Below are positions 9,506 to 18,481 of a stretch of DNA of 64,000 nucleotides, piece after piece. Below the pieces are notes generated by a model. That model searched no databases, was not told where the DNA came from, and worked only from the letters and a program-made list of their open reading frames with translations. Both the position numbers and the translations under genes were made by a program. Each line of letters opens with the position of its first letter. The first letter of the stretch is position 1. Source of the DNA: Enterococcus innesii (lineage in GTDB: Bacteria > Bacillota > Bacilli > Lactobacillales > Enterococcaceae); the NCBI GenBank assembly GCA_018982785.1, contig JAHHEN010000006.1:310001-374000 (forward strand), given 5' to 3'.

Positions 9506-10048
9506 TCAGACTTCGCCATATTGGCCTTGTTGGTAAGCATGCCCATTTTCCACGTAATGCGTGATGTTTGCCTGATTTTTGGCGATCTCTTCTTCTGTCA
9601 ACGGGCGGATCACTCGTGCAGGACGACCAAACGCCAACACATTGGGTGGAATGACGGTTCCTTCCGTTACTAACGAACCAGCACCTAACAAACTATTTTC
9701 ACCGATCACTGCATGATTCAAAACAATCGAGCTCATGCCGATCAGCGCCCCTTTTTTGATAGTGCAGCCATGAAGCATACACTGATGCCCAACAGTCACA
9801 TCGTCTTCCACGATCGTCGGGGCATCGTGATCAACGTGGATGATCGTTCCATCTTGAATATTGGTACGCGCGCCGATTTCGATGCGATTGGCATCGCCTC
9901 GAATCACTGCTTGAAACCAGACCGTACTCTCTTTTCCTAGAGTCACGTTTCCTACGATCGTCGCATTTTTTGCCACAAAACAAGGTGTTCCTTGCGAAGA
10001 GGCGGGCGAAACTGTTTTGTGAGTTTCATTCCCTGATTGTTCTTTGTC
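9506..10048 (-). CDS. Gamma-carbonic-anhydrase-like hexapeptide-repeat protein
   Basis: 180 aa from the ATG at 10048, chosen for the AAGGAG six bases upstream; the frame stays open to 10126. It is a left-handed beta-helix of hexapeptide repeats. The gamma-CA metal histidines appear in IHVDHD and GHQCMLHGC, with the family end GRPARVIRPLTEEE. Such YrdA/PaaY-like proteins bind a metal and some hydrate CO2; activity here is unproven. Leaderless 5' region between two terminators. Confidence 0.85.
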   Translation of the reverse strand, partial: DKEQSGNETHKTVSPASSQGTPCFVAKNATIVGNVTLGKESTVWFQAVIRGDANRIEIGARTNIQDGTIIHVDHDAPTIVEDDVTVGHQCMLHGCTIKKGALIGMSSIVLNHAVIGENSLLGAGSLVTEGTVIPPNVLAFGRPARVIRPLTEEEIAKNQANITHYVENGHAYQQGQYGEV

Positions 10049-10124
10049 CATCAACTTCTCCTTCCAATCCATAAACGGATCTGCGCTTTCTTTTTTCACT
10101 ATAGCACCACCCTTGCGACAATGC

Positions 10125-10158
10125 AAAAAGAGCGCCAGTCAGACTGGACGCTCTTTTC
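10125..10158 (-). terminator. Terminator after the ABC exporter operon
   Basis: A hairpin of AAAAGAGCGCCAGT with ACTGGACGCTCTTTT, with one bulged base, has T's in either direction. It closes the exporter operon reading leftward. Confidence 0.8.
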
Positions 10159-10161
10159 GGC

Positions 10162-11919
10162 TTACTCGGCTTCTTCTGAAAATTGACTTTGATACAGTTG
10201 GCTATAAAAGCCGCCAGCTGCCAACAAGGTTTCGTGATTGCCTTTTTCAATGATCGATCCTTGATCCATTACTAAGATCAGATCTGCTTCACGAATCGTT
10301 GACAAACGATGGGCGATCACAAAGCTGGTACGACCTTCCATCACTTTATCCATTGCTTTTTGAATCAGCGCTTCTAAGCGGGTGTCCACCGAACTGGTGG
10401 CTTCATCGAGAATCAAAATCTTTGGATCAGAGATGACTGCCCGGGCGATGGTCAACAATTGTTTTTGTCCCAAAGAGACATTATCGCCTTCAGAATTGAT
10501 GATCATCTCGTAGCCATCCGGCATCGTACGAATGAAGTGATCGACATTGGCGGTTTTCGCTGCATCAACGACTTCATAATCGGTGGCATCTAATTTCCCA
10601 AAGCGAATGTTGTCGCCAATCGTGCCTTCATACAACCATGCATCTTGTAAAACCATCCCAAACAATGAGCGGACATCATGACGTTCCATCTTCTTCGTGT
10701 CGATACCGTCAATCTTGATGGCCCCTTCATTGACATCATAAAAACGCATCAACAAATTGATCAAGGTGGTTTTCCCAGCACCTGTTGGTCCCACGATCGC
10801 CACGGTTTGTCCAGCTTTGACTTCAAAGTTCAAGTCTTTGATCAACGGTTTTTTCGGATCATAGGCAAAGCCGACATGTTCAAAGGTCACGTCGCCTCTG
10901 ATTTGTTCTGGCAATTGGATATCGGTTTGATTGACTGGCTCTTCTTCCTCATCTAAGATTTCAAAGACCCGTTTTGCTGCTGCTGAGGCACTTTGCAAGA
11001 CAGAAGACAACTGGGTTATATTCCCCATTGGCTGACTGACTTGCCAGATGTATTGAATGAACGCTTGCAGCTGACCAACAACGATCACACCGCTGATTAC
11101 GTAAAAACTACCCATGACTGCCATTGCGATATAGGTAAAGTACGCGGTCATTTGCACCAGTGGCATCATCAATCCTGACACAAAGGCAGAACGAAAGCCG
11201 TAATAGCGCAACTGGTGGTTAACGTTTTTAAACCCTTCAAGTGTTTGCTTTTCCCGTCCATACACTTTCAAGACACTGAATCCAGTCATGTTTTCTTGTA
11301 CGTAGCCGTTCAGATCCCCTAACGCATTTTGCATGCCTTGGAAGTCTTTTTGTGACTTTTTGACGATCGTGCGAGAAATCAATAAGGAGGCTGGGATCAT
11401 GATCAATGAAACCAATGCCATGTAGGTATTGATGTAAAACATCATGGAAACCGCCATAACGATTCCTAAGAAGGCATTGACGATCCCGATCAAGGCTTGC
11501 TGCATTGCACCGCTGACGGCATCCACGTCATTGGTCACCCGTGACAGGATATTCCCTTGTTGGTTGCGGTCGAAGTAAGAAACGGGCAAACGATTGATTT
11601 TTTCTTCAATGTCTTGCCGCAAATCTCGCATCGCCGATTGGACAACGTTGGTGATCAGCAGCCCTGACATCAATTGTGAGAAACAGTAACCGACACCAAC
11701 GACTGCGATCCAGATCAAGCAAAGGATCACGTAATCAAAATTAACGCCTTCGCCAGCGGCGATGTTGCGGCTGATCTCTGTCGTCGGTAATCCAGAAACA
11801 TACGGCATTGCCGCATTGAAGCCGACGGTTGCAACAGTAAACAGCAAGACTAGGATAAATTGTACTTTGTACGGTTTGATGTAAGCACCTAACCGTTTTA
11901 AAGAAGAGATTGCTTTCAT
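10162..11919 (-). CDS. Heterodimeric ABC exporter, second subunit (EfrB-like)
   Basis: 585 aa from the ATG at 11919, which overlaps the upstream stop as ATGA behind GGAGGAG. Six transmembrane helices, then a nucleotide-binding domain with Walker A GPTGAGKT and Walker B LILDEATSSVD (catalytic Glu present). The signature is degenerate: VSLGQ in place of LSGGQ. Together with the Asp-for-Glu change in the partner this marks one consensus and one degenerate ATP site, the rule in heterodimeric multidrug exporters such as EfrAB or BmrCD. Likely exports drugs or lipids; the substrate cannot be read from sequence. Confidence 0.9.
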   Translation of the reverse strand: MKAISSLKRLGAYIKPYKVQFILVLLFTVATVGFNAAMPYVSGLPTTEISRNIAAGEGVNFDYVILCLIWIAVVGVGYCFSQLMSGLLITNVVQSAMRDLRQDIEEKINRLPVSYFDRNQQGNILSRVTNDVDAVSGAMQQALIGIVNAFLGIVMAVSMMFYINTYMALVSLIMIPASLLISRTIVKKSQKDFQGMQNALGDLNGYVQENMTGFSVLKVYGREKQTLEGFKNVNHQLRYYGFRSAFVSGLMMPLVQMTAYFTYIAMAVMGSFYVISGVIVVGQLQAFIQYIWQVSQPMGNITQLSSVLQSASAAAKRVFEILDEEEEPVNQTDIQLPEQIRGDVTFEHVGFAYDPKKPLIKDLNFEVKAGQTVAIVGPTGAGKTTLINLLMRFYDVNEGAIKIDGIDTKKMERHDVRSLFGMVLQDAWLYEGTIGDNIRFGKLDATDYEVVDAAKTANVDHFIRTMPDGYEMIINSEGDNVSLGQKQLLTIARAVISDPKILILDEATSSVDTRLEALIQKAMDKVMEGRTSFVIAHRLSTIREADLILVMDQGSIIEKGNHETLLAAGGFYSQLYQSQFSEEAE

Positions 11920-13649
11920 TGTGCCAACTCCTCCTCTGATAATTGTGACGCCGCAATGTCGTAGTATACTGGACAAGTTTGCAGCAGTTCTTTGTGGGTG
12001 CCAATGCCAACCACATCGCCTTCGTTCAAGACGACGATCTTATCGGCATTCATGATCGTTCCTACTCGTTGAGCAACGATCAAAACGGTCGATTCCGTGG
12101 TCTCTTTTTTCAAGCGTGCCCGCAATTTTGCATCCGTTTGGTAATCCAATGCAGAAAAACTATCATCAAAAATATAGATCTCTGGTTGGCGGATCACCGC
12201 ACGGGCAATCGCTAGGCGTTGTTTTTGTCCGCCAGAGAAGTTGGTTCCGCCTTCTGCCAAGTGAGCATCAAAGCCATCTGGTGTGCGAGAAATGAAATCT
12301 GCCGCTTGCGCAATCTCGGCCGCTCGTTCCAGCTCTGCTTGCGTGGCATCTTCTTTCCCATAGCGCAGGTTTTCTGCGATCGTCCCTGTAAATAGCAACG
12401 CTTTTTGAGGGATAAACCCGATCTTGTTGCGCAATGTCGTTAAGCTGTAATCCCGAACGTCAACGCCATCAACCAAGACTTGGCCTTCACTGACGTCGTA
12501 AAAACGTGGGATCAATTGGATCAAGGTTGATTTCCCGCTGCCGGTACTACCGATAAATGCCACGGTTTCCCCTGGTGAAGCGGTAAAGCTAACATTACGG
12601 ATCACTGGACTTTGGGCATGTCCTGGATAAGCAAAGGTAACATTTTTAAATTCCAAGAAACCTTTTGTCTTAGTTTCTGTCACTGGCTGTTCTGGCTCTT
12701 TGATTTCAGAAGTCGCATCTAACGCTTCTTGGATTCGGCGAGCAGAAACCGCCGCTCGTGGATACATCGTAAAGACGGTCGCAAACAGCATGAAAGAAAA
12801 CAGCGCATGGAAGATGTATTCGATAAATGCAATCAAGTCACCGACTTGCAGCTGCCCTTGATCGATTTGAATACTTCCCGTCCAAATAATCAAGATCATC
12901 ACGATATTGAACAAGAAGAAAAAGCCCGGTTGTGCCGTTGCCATCAAGCGAAACAAACTGCGAGAACTAGACGCATAGGCTTGGTTGACTTTGCCAAAGC
13001 GTTTTTCTTCAAATTTTTCATTGACGAAGGCACGGATCACTCGTAAACCAGAGAGATTTTCCCGCAAGATGCCATTGATTTTATCTAGATTGGCTTGTTG
13101 TTTGGTGGATAAGGGTTCCGAGATTTTGGCAATGGCGATGACGGCCATCAGTAATATCGGCAATGCCCCCAAGACATACAACCCTAGTTGTGTACTTGTC
13201 CGCATGACCATGTACAAGCTGACCACAAACATCATGGGTGTCATCAAACCCGTCCGTAAGATACTTTGCATAAACAGCATGATTTGATACGCATCATTGG
13301 TCACACGGGTGATCAATGATGAAACCCCGATTTTTTCATATTCAGTATGTGAATAGCCTTGGACTTTTTCAAAAAGATCGTCACGAATATCTGCCACAAT
13401 GTTAGTGGTGATACGTGAAGTGAAATAGCCTAACAAAATGTTCATCGTGATCCCCACAATGGTGATCGCGATCATCGCCGCACCCATTTTCCATATGTAG
13501 TCGCGATCACCAGCGGCGATCCCTTTGTCGATCATTCTTGCCAATAACGTCGGCAAACCTAATTCAATCAAAATAAAACCAAAAACACAGATGAAATTAA
13601 AAACCAGCAGTTTTTTGTTTCTCATCGTATAGTGCCACATTAATTTCAA
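11916..13649 (-). CDS. Heterodimeric ABC exporter, first subunit (EfrA-like)
   Basis: 577 aa: a six-helix membrane domain, then an NBD with Walker A GSTGSGKST and canonical signature FSGGQ. Walker B ends in IFDDSFSALD, so Asp replaces the catalytic Glu. This is the degenerate half of a heterodimer. It is translationally coupled to the second subunit by ATGA. A promoter on the minus strand, TTACAA-N17-TATAGT, lies near 13685-13715, and a dyad ACTATCA...TGATAGT lies just upstream of it. I see no linked regulator gene. Confidence 0.9.
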   Translation of the reverse strand: MKLMWHYTMRNKKLLVFNFICVFGFILIELGLPTLLARMIDKGIAAGDRDYIWKMGAAMIAITIVGITMNILLGYFTSRITTNIVADIRDDLFEKVQGYSHTEYEKIGVSSLITRVTNDAYQIMLFMQSILRTGLMTPMMFVVSLYMVMRTSTQLGLYVLGALPILLMAVIAIAKISEPLSTKQQANLDKINGILRENLSGLRVIRAFVNEKFEEKRFGKVNQAYASSSRSLFRLMATAQPGFFFLFNIVMILIIWTGSIQIDQGQLQVGDLIAFIEYIFHALFSFMLFATVFTMYPRAAVSARRIQEALDATSEIKEPEQPVTETKTKGFLEFKNVTFAYPGHAQSPVIRNVSFTASPGETVAFIGSTGSGKSTLIQLIPRFYDVSEGQVLVDGVDVRDYSLTTLRNKIGFIPQKALLFTGTIAENLRYGKEDATQAELERAAEIAQAADFISRTPDGFDAHLAEGGTNFSGGQKQRLAIARAVIRQPEIYIFDDSFSALDYQTDAKLRARLKKETTESTVLIVAQRVGTIMNADKIVVLNEGDVVGIGTHKELLQTCPVYYDIAASQLSEEELAQ

Positions 13650-14048
13650 AAAATCCCCTCCTTTTTTACTTCATTACTTCTACTATAGCATAGGAATATT
13701 CTTATTGTAATGCACTATCAGCGAAAAAAAGTAAACTTCAGTGATAGTCGTTTCATTTTCTTTCAGTAAGCCTTTTCAGAATGACGTGTTTCTATACTTA
13801 TTCGTTTTTCTGTGATAAACTAGGGATACTTGTAGTGGAACGACTTACAAACCCGGTGAATTTTTTATGACGACATTTGGAAAGCAAAGACGAGGCTTTC
13901 TTTTTTCTCACAACGATTGTCTGAAAAAAGCATGCAGCGGCTCTCGAAGCCTTCTTTTCAGGTCACTTTATTCGGACCTCGATTTTGTGATGCAGCGAAT
14001 TCATCAACCAAATAGACTACTGCGAAAAGCAGATAAAGGAGAAAAGAT
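13650..14048 (+). promoter_or_regulatory. Divergent promoter region and structured leader of rpoY-rnjA
   Basis: No gene is seen here. An extended -10 TGATAAACT (13813-13821) probably starts the rpoY-rnjA transcript. About 55 nt downstream, GAAAGC (13880-13885) pairs with GCTTTC (13895-13900) and is followed by T6, a candidate premature terminator. A second long hairpin is closed by CTGAAAA (13921-13927) and TTTTCAG (13955-13961), with an inner GGCT/AGCC stem. The RBS AAAGGAG precedes rpoY. The layout looks like an attenuated or self-regulated leader, which is inference. Confidence 0.5.
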
Positions 14049-14261
14049 ATGATTTACAAAATTTATTACCAAGAAACAAAAGACCGCAACCCAAAGAGAG
14101 AACAAACCCACTCTTTGTACATTGAAGCAGACGATGCAGTGATCGCACGCCGTCTGGTTGAACAAAATACCCCATACAACATCGAGTTCGTTCAAGAACT
14201 AGATGAAAAACATTTAGCTTACGAAAAAGAAAACGCTGATTTCAAATTAGCGGAGTTTTAA
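14049..14261 (+). CDS. rpoY: RNA polymerase epsilon subunit RpoY
   Basis: 70 aa, DUF1447 family. The auxiliary epsilon subunit of Firmicute RNA polymerase, resembling phage Gp2. Its start MIYKIYYQE and the [12 protein letters not shown] core are typical. It is followed after one base by rnjA, the conserved rpoY-rnjA pair. Confidence 0.95.
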   Translation: MIYKIYYQETKDRNPKREQTHSLYIEADDAVIARRLVEQNTPYNIEFVQELDEKHLAYEKENADFKLAEF

Positions 14262-14262
14262 G

Positions 14263-15942
14263 ATGAAAGTTTCGCTGAAAAATAATGAGACTGGCGTATT
14301 CGGCGTCGGTGGACTTGGCGAAATCGGAAAAAACTGTTATGGGGTTCAATTCCAAGATGAGATCATCTTAATCGACGCGGGAATCAAATTCCCCGAAGAT
14401 GAACTGCTTGGGATCGACTATGTCATTTCCGATTATAGCTACATCGTTCAAAATTTACCGAAAGTCAAAGGCTTGATCGTCACTCATGGTCACGAAGACC
14501 ATATTGGCGGAATCCCTTACTTGTTGCGGGAAGCCAATATCCCGATCTATGCGGGACCCTTGGCACTTGCTTTGATCACCAACAAATTAGATGAGCATGG
14601 CTTATTGCGAGACGCAGAATTACACGAAATCAATGAAGATACGGTGATTCGTTTCCGTAAAACGTCCATCAGCTTCTTCCGAACGACCCACAGTATCCCT
14701 GATGCTTTAGGTGTCGTTGTCAAAACGCCTTCTGGCAATATCGTCGCAACTGGCGATTTCAAGTTTGACTTTACGCCTGTGGGCGAACCAGCAAACTTGC
14801 ACAAAATGGCAAAAATTGGTGAAGAAGGTGTCCTTTGCCTCCTTTCCGATAGTACCAATGCAGAAATTCCAACCTTTACCAAATCAGAAAAAACGATCGG
14901 CAGCTCGATCCAAAAGATTTTTGAAAAAATCGATGGTCGGATCATTTTTGCCAGCTTTGCCTCCAACATTTTCCGTCTCCAACAAGCTGCAGATGCGGCG
15001 GTTGCGACTGGACGTAAAATCGCCGTTTTTGGACGCAGTATGGAAAATGCGATCGTCAACGGACAGCGCCTTGGCTATATCAAGGTGCCGGATGGAACCT
15101 TTGTAGAATCTCATGAGATCAATCGTTTGCCTGCAAACGAAACCATGATCCTTTGTACGGGTTCACAAGGAGAGCCAATGGCTGCTTTGAGTCGGATTGC
15201 CAATGGGACCCACCGTCAAATCCAAATTCATCCAGATGATACCGTGATTTTTTCAAGCTCACCGATCCCAGGAAATACCACGAGTGTCAATCAGCTGATC
15301 AACTTGCTGTTGGAAGCTGGCGCAAACGTGATCCATGGAAAATTGAACAACATCCATACTTCTGGTCATGGTGGCCAAGAAGAACAAAAACTGATGTTGC
15401 GTCTAATGAAACCAAAATTCTTTATGCCTGTCCACGGGGAATTTCGGATGCTGAACATCCACTCCCAATTGGCACAAGATGTCGGTGTACCAAAAGAAAA
15501 TTGTTTCATTATGGAAAATGGTGACATGTTGGCCTTAACGGCGGATACCGCTCGCTTGGCTGGTCATTTCAATGCCAATGATGTTTATGTTGACGGCAGC
15601 GGTATCGGTGATATCGGAAATGTCGTCTTACGAGATCGTCGCATTCTTTCAGAAGAAGGCCTCGTCTTAGCAGTAGCGACAGTCGATGTGGCGAAGAAAG
15701 AAGTCCTTGCTGGACCAGATATCCTTTCGCGTGGGTTTGTTTACATGCGAGAATCCGGCGAGATGATCAACGAAGCACAGCAGATCCTCTTCCGTGCGTT
15801 GCGGGAAGTCTTGAACCAACCAGACCCAACAGAGCACAAATTAAGAGAAGCGATGTCATCGGCTTTACAGCCATTCCTATTTGAAAAAACCGAACGTCAT
15901 CCAATGATCCTTTCAATGATCATGACGCCGGATGATTTATAG
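14263..15942 (+). CDS. rnjA: Ribonuclease J1
   Basis: 559 aa. Metallo-beta-lactamase/beta-CASP nuclease with both endonuclease and 5'-3' exonuclease activity in mRNA decay and rRNA maturation. The zinc motif [10 protein letters not shown] is near residue 74, TGDFKFD supplies a metal Asp, and the beta-CASP region and SGHGGQEE follow. The C-terminal RNase J domain is complete. Coupled to rpoY, and a terminator follows 13 bp after the stop. Confidence 0.97.
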   Translation: MKVSLKNNETGVFGVGGLGEIGKNCYGVQFQDEIILIDAGIKFPEDELLGIDYVISDYSYIVQNLPKVKGLIVTHGHEDHIGGIPYLLREANIPIYAGPLALALITNKLDEHGLLRDAELHEINEDTVIRFRKTSISFFRTTHSIPDALGVVVKTPSGNIVATGDFKFDFTPVGEPANLHKMAKIGEEGVLCLLSDSTNAEIPTFTKSEKTIGSSIQKIFEKIDGRIIFASFASNIFRLQQAADAAVATGRKIAVFGRSMENAIVNGQRLGYIKVPDGTFVESHEINRLPANETMILCTGSQGEPMAALSRIANGTHRQIQIHPDDTVIFSSSPIPGNTTSVNQLINLLLEAGANVIHGKLNNIHTSGHGGQEEQKLMLRLMKPKFFMPVHGEFRMLNIHSQLAQDVGVPKENCFIMENGDMLALTADTARLAGHFNANDVYVDGSGIGDIGNVVLRDRRILSEEGLVLAVATVDVAKKEVLAGPDILSRGFVYMRESGEMINEAQQILFRALREVLNQPDPTEHKLREAMSSALQPFLFEKTERHPMILSMIMTPDDL

Positions 15943-15955
15943 TCTTACATGCAAG

Positions 15956-15988
15956 GGGAGTTCTCAGGTTACTGGGAACTCCCTTTTT
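15956..15988 (+). terminator. Terminator after rnjA
   Basis: GGGAGTTC (15956-15963) pairs with GAACTCCC (15976-15983), followed by T5. Confidence 0.92.
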
Positions 15989-16007
15989 CCTTCCCCATGC
16001 AAAAAGC

Positions 16008-16039
16008 AAAAAAAAGACCATCTAATCGATGGTCTTTTG
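16008..16039. terminator. Terminator after the cold-shock gene
   Basis: An 11-bp stem, AAAAGACCATC with GATGGTCTTTT (16012-16038), has A's on one side and T's on the other. It ends the minus-strand csp transcript. Confidence 0.88.
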
Positions 16040-16084
16040 GGTTTTTGATTTCAAAGTGTTCTTACTGGCAGTTTGTTTGAAAGC

Positions 16085-16285
16085 TTACGCTTTGTTTACG
16101 TTAACTGCTTGAGGTCCACGATCAGAATCTTCCACGTCGAAAGTAACTGCTTGACCTTCTTCTAAAGTTTTGAATCCTTCACCTTGGATCGCTGAAAAAT
16201 GTACAAATACGTCTGTACCGTCTTCGCGAGAGATAAAACCAAACCCTTTTTCAGCATTGAACCATTTTACTGTACCTTGTTCCAT
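16085..16285 (-). CDS. Cold-shock protein
   Basis: 66 aa, a single cold-shock domain. RNP1 is KGFGFI and RNP2 is VFVHF; starts [10 protein letters not shown]. Binds single-stranded RNA and DNA and melts mRNA structure. RBS GGAGG. It has a ~105-nt 5' leader, usual for csp genes. Confidence 0.96.
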   Translation of the reverse strand: MEQGTVKWFNAEKGFGFISREDGTDVFVHFSAIQGEGFKTLEEGQAVTFDVEDSDRGPQAVNVNKA

Positions 16286-16426
16286 TATAAAAAAACCTCC
16301 TCGTGCATAAGCACTTAATTATGTGTAACATTGCCTTTGTGCGATAGAGGCCTAACGTGCGTTTCAACATCTATTCAGCAAACAAAATTACAATAATATT
16401 CTACACTTGCCCGTATTTTTTTGCAA
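16286..16426 (-). promoter_or_regulatory. Cold-shock gene promoter and 5' leader
   Basis: On the minus strand TTGCAA (16426-16421), 17 bp, TAGAAT (16403-16398). The leader from about 16391 to 16286 is untranslated. Confidence 0.7.
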
Positions 16427-16485
16427 GACAGACGATTAGACAATTCACCTTTATTTTTAATAATGTTCGCAAATTAGCCGTTGTA

Positions 16486-16727
16486 TCAGCAATTTTCTTG
16501 TTGCCAGAGGCCTTCTTCTCGCAAACTAACATAGGCATTGTCGCCAATAATCAAATGATCTAGTAGTTCGATCCCCATCAAGTCCCCACATTTGATCAAG
16601 CGGCGTGTAAACAGTAGATCTGCCTCCGAGGCTTGAGGACTTCCACTTGGGTGGTTGTGAACGACCATCACACGTGCGGCGCTATAACGTACCGCCCAAT
16701 GAAAAATCTCCCGTGGGTGAGCGATCG
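16486..16727 (-). pseudogene. radC: radC, 3' fragment separated by the prophage
   Basis: About 80 codons of RadC remain up to the attL crossover. They hold the whole JAB/MPN metal motif VVHNHPSGSPQASEAD and the ends DHLIIGD and SLREEGLW. The 5' part lies 40 kb away at 56876-57326. Reading frames join exactly at NQS|IAH when the prophage is removed, giving a ~230-aa RadC of normal length. As it stands the fragment has no start of its own; an in-frame ATG at 16758 lies in prophage DNA. Confidence 0.93.
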
Positions 16728-16747
16728 ATATAAATAGCAGTAAATAC
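16708..16747. other. attL junction of the prophage in radC
   Basis: The host side (16708-16726) is radC. The prophage side carries the arm CAGTAAATAC at 16738-16747. The shared dinucleotide is GA at 16727-16728 (TC on the minus strand). Comparison with attR defines the crossover. Confidence 0.85.
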
Positions 16748-16858
16748 CGATAAAACATCTCTCATACAAAATTAATTAAGCGGGACGAATACTAAACATA
16801 AGAAAGAGGTTTATGTTATTAAAACACGGTTTGCTGCACTTAAATTGCCCGTTCACCC

Positions 16859-16887
16859 TTTACAAAGAGAACGAGTGTTCGTATAAT
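16859..16887 (+). promoter_or_regulatory. SOS promoter with LexA box between -35 and -10
   Basis: TTTACA (16859-16864), 17 bp, TATAAT (16882-16887). The spacer contains GAACGAGTGTTC at 16869-16880, a full GAAC-N4-GTTC LexA core. LexA binding would block polymerase directly. Confidence 0.82.
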
Positions 16888-16907
16888 TTCGGTAAGGGGT
16901 GATTGAT

Positions 16908-17198
16908 ATGCAAATACCGTTAGCGCATCAAAGGACTTATGCACTAGAAAGATACTACTACGAGTTTATAGAACGGATGGGCCCAGCTCACCTGCTATAT
17001 GAACAGTTTGCTAAGACTATGCAAAATTTTGGTAAGCCGTACTTTACCGTCCCCAGCAGTTATAGCGGATATTCGGAAGAACTGGCGTTTGTATTCAAGA
17101 TCGATGGCGAAGATTATTTATTCGATCATGTTAGGACACAAGACAAGATACTTCGAAAATATGATTCTAGCATTAAGTATAGGCCCGGCGGTAACTGA
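16908..17198 (+). CDS. SOS-cassette protein 1 (possibly DUF5960 family)
   Basis: 96 aa from the ATG at 16908, with RBS AAGGGG; a GTG at 16899 overlaps that RBS. A small acidic/aromatic protein with AFVFKIDGEDYLFDHVRTQD in its second half. I recall similar small proteins beside UmuC-type polymerases in streptococcal and enterococcal SOS operons, but the family name is from memory. First gene after the LexA-box promoter; overlapping chain with the next two. Confidence 0.7.
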   Translation: MQIPLAHQRTYALERYYYEFIERMGPAHLLYEQFAKTMQNFGKPYFTVPSSYSGYSEELAFVFKIDGEDYLFDHVRTQDKILRKYDSSIKYRPGGN

Positions 17199-17199
17199 T

Positions 17200-17466
17200 A
17201 TGAACATAATCAGCCAATATGAGCAGGGCTACCTATCTTTCTCTGAGTTTATAAATGATTTTCCGGACAGTATTTCTGAGTCACAGGAAGCTTTGTACGG
17301 CGCAAAATGTGTCGATTTTTATGTTGCTGTCACTTTAGGCAAAACGGATTGTCGCTATTATGTACAAGCTTACGGAGGCGATTGTTATGAAAACGATGAA
17401 AGGCTATGTTTCGAAGATACGTGTGTTGAAGATGAGCAAGACCCCTTTGGTGCGATTCTCGCTTGA
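17200..17466 (+). CDS. SOS-cassette protein 2, unknown function
   Basis: 88 aa. The ATG is one base after the upstream stop, and the frame overlaps the third gene by 80 bp. The protein is acidic with five cysteines, including CYENDERLCFEDTC near the end. No transmembrane segment or known domain is seen. Co-transcribed from the LexA-box promoter. Confidence 0.65.
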   Translation: MNIISQYEQGYLSFSEFINDFPDSISESQEALYGAKCVDFYVAVTLGKTDCRYYVQAYGGDCYENDERLCFEDTCVEDEQDPFGAILA

Positions 17467-17653
17467 TGGAGTGAACTGTTTGATTGCGGCGCATAGTTTG
17501 AACTTCTTGGCCGATGCCGATGATGGAATGCAAATTGTGATTGCTGGTGAGTATAATGAACGGAAGCAGTTTGTTGTGAAGAAGTATATGGTGATTGGTA
17601 AGACGAAGATCATGATTGATTTTGAAGCAATGAAGAATCATTTATCATCCTAA
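17387..17653 (+). CDS. SOS-cassette protein 3, unknown function
   Basis: 88 aa from the ATG at 17387, chosen for the GGAGG eight bases upstream; an earlier in-frame ATG (17360) has none. It starts inside gene 2, in another frame. Basic, beta-rich, looks like a small single-domain fold of the OB type (pattern of alternating hydrophobic strands), which is only an impression. Last gene of the cassette; no UmuC-type polymerase gene accompanies it. Confidence 0.65.
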   Translation: MKTMKGYVSKIRVLKMSKTPLVRFSLDGVNCLIAAHSLNFLADADDGMQIVIAGEYNERKQFVVKKYMVIGKTKIMIDFEAMKNHLSS

Positions 17654-17682
17654 AAAATTTTTGATTCTCACCTCCTCTTTTT

Positions 17683-17755
17683 GAAACTATAGTTTCTATT
17701 TTAATCGAAAAAACACTATATAACGCTTTACAGAAATTACAATTCCTGTTATTAT
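17683..17755 (+). promoter_or_regulatory. Promoter and palindrome upstream of the HTH accessory gene
   Basis: TTTACA (17727-17732), 17 bp, TATTAT (17750-17755). A perfect 14-bp palindrome GAAACTATAGTTTC lies upstream at 17683-17696, a candidate operator. Confidence 0.6.
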
Positions 17756-17784
17756 GTGATTAAAATAATGAAGGGGTGATTTAA

Positions 17785-18420
17785 TTGGATCAAATTTTAG
17801 AAAATATAAGAGAACTATTTGCATCAAATATCTCAACATCAAAAATTGAGAGTTACACAGGTATAACAAGTCAAAATATCAATAAATATCGGAGAGGTGA
17901 AACAGATATAGCGAGAATGAGCCTTGCAAACGCAAAAAAAATTAATGATTATTACCTATTTCTAGAGAAGGATAAAACTTTCAAAAAAAATGATTTAGAT
18001 AGACTTGATAGTATTTTCGCTTATGATTCTTTAGATAATAAAGTTAAAATGCTACTTATTACAAGAATCGTTGATCAAAGAGCTTATCAGCCTGAGCTAC
18101 AAGGATTTCATTTAGGTTACAATTCAAATAGTGGGTTTATATATACTCAAATTCATTCAGGAGTAGGATCAGGACATCCCGTTTTTGAATTTACTGAAAA
18201 CCAATTTTATGTTATTCCTACTCGTTCATATGTCAGTCAAACTGCTGGAATGATTATAGAACGAGTCGATGTAAGTGATATTGCTCCAATTCCAAAGTGG
18301 TTCTTATTCAAGAGATATATAGATGATATTGATAATATCAATGCTTCAATAAAACAAATTAATCGTGTGGAAAATTTTACTTTAGAATACTTTAATACTC
18401 AATACGACAGGATTAAATAA
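17785..18420 (+). CDS. AT-rich HTH-domain accessory protein, unknown function
   Basis: 211 aa from a TTG start with the RBS AAGGGGTGA. Residues about 12-45 form a helix-turn-helix (SKIESYTGITSQNINKYRRG). The remaining ~150 residues, with GFHLGYNSNSGFIYTQIHSG and a Trp/Phe-rich stretch IPKWFLFKRY, match nothing I recognise. Its base composition is much more AT-rich than its neighbours. It has its own promoter and terminator and opposes the lysis genes. This is the pattern of a moron, a late-acquired lysogenic-conversion or defence gene. Confidence 0.7.
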   Translation: MDQILENIRELFASNISTSKIESYTGITSQNINKYRRGETDIARMSLANAKKINDYYLFLEKDKTFKKNDLDRLDSIFAYDSLDNKVKMLLITRIVDQRAYQPELQGFHLGYNSNSGFIYTQIHSGVGSGHPVFEFTENQFYVIPTRSYVSQTAGMIIERVDVSDIAPIPKWFLFKRYIDDIDNINASIKQINRVENFTLEYFNTQYDRIK

Positions 18421-18427
18421 TAAAGAA

Positions 18428-18462
18428 GCTCCCTACTCTATTTGAATAGGGAGCCTTTTTAT
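18428..18462 (+). terminator. Terminator after the HTH accessory gene
   Basis: GCTCCCTA (18428-18435) pairs with TAGGGAGC (18447-18454), followed by C and T5. Confidence 0.88.
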
Positions 18463-18481
18463 TATGGTATTTTCTTTACTG

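Noticed and set aside
13867-14052. A 61-aa ORF upstream of rpoY
   Set aside because: It runs through the terminator-like hairpin and the leader, has no RBS and no recognisable domain.
16486-16758. A separate small gene with its own ATG at 16758
   Set aside because: The first residues come from prophage DNA; the rest is the C-terminus of RadC. It is a split gene.
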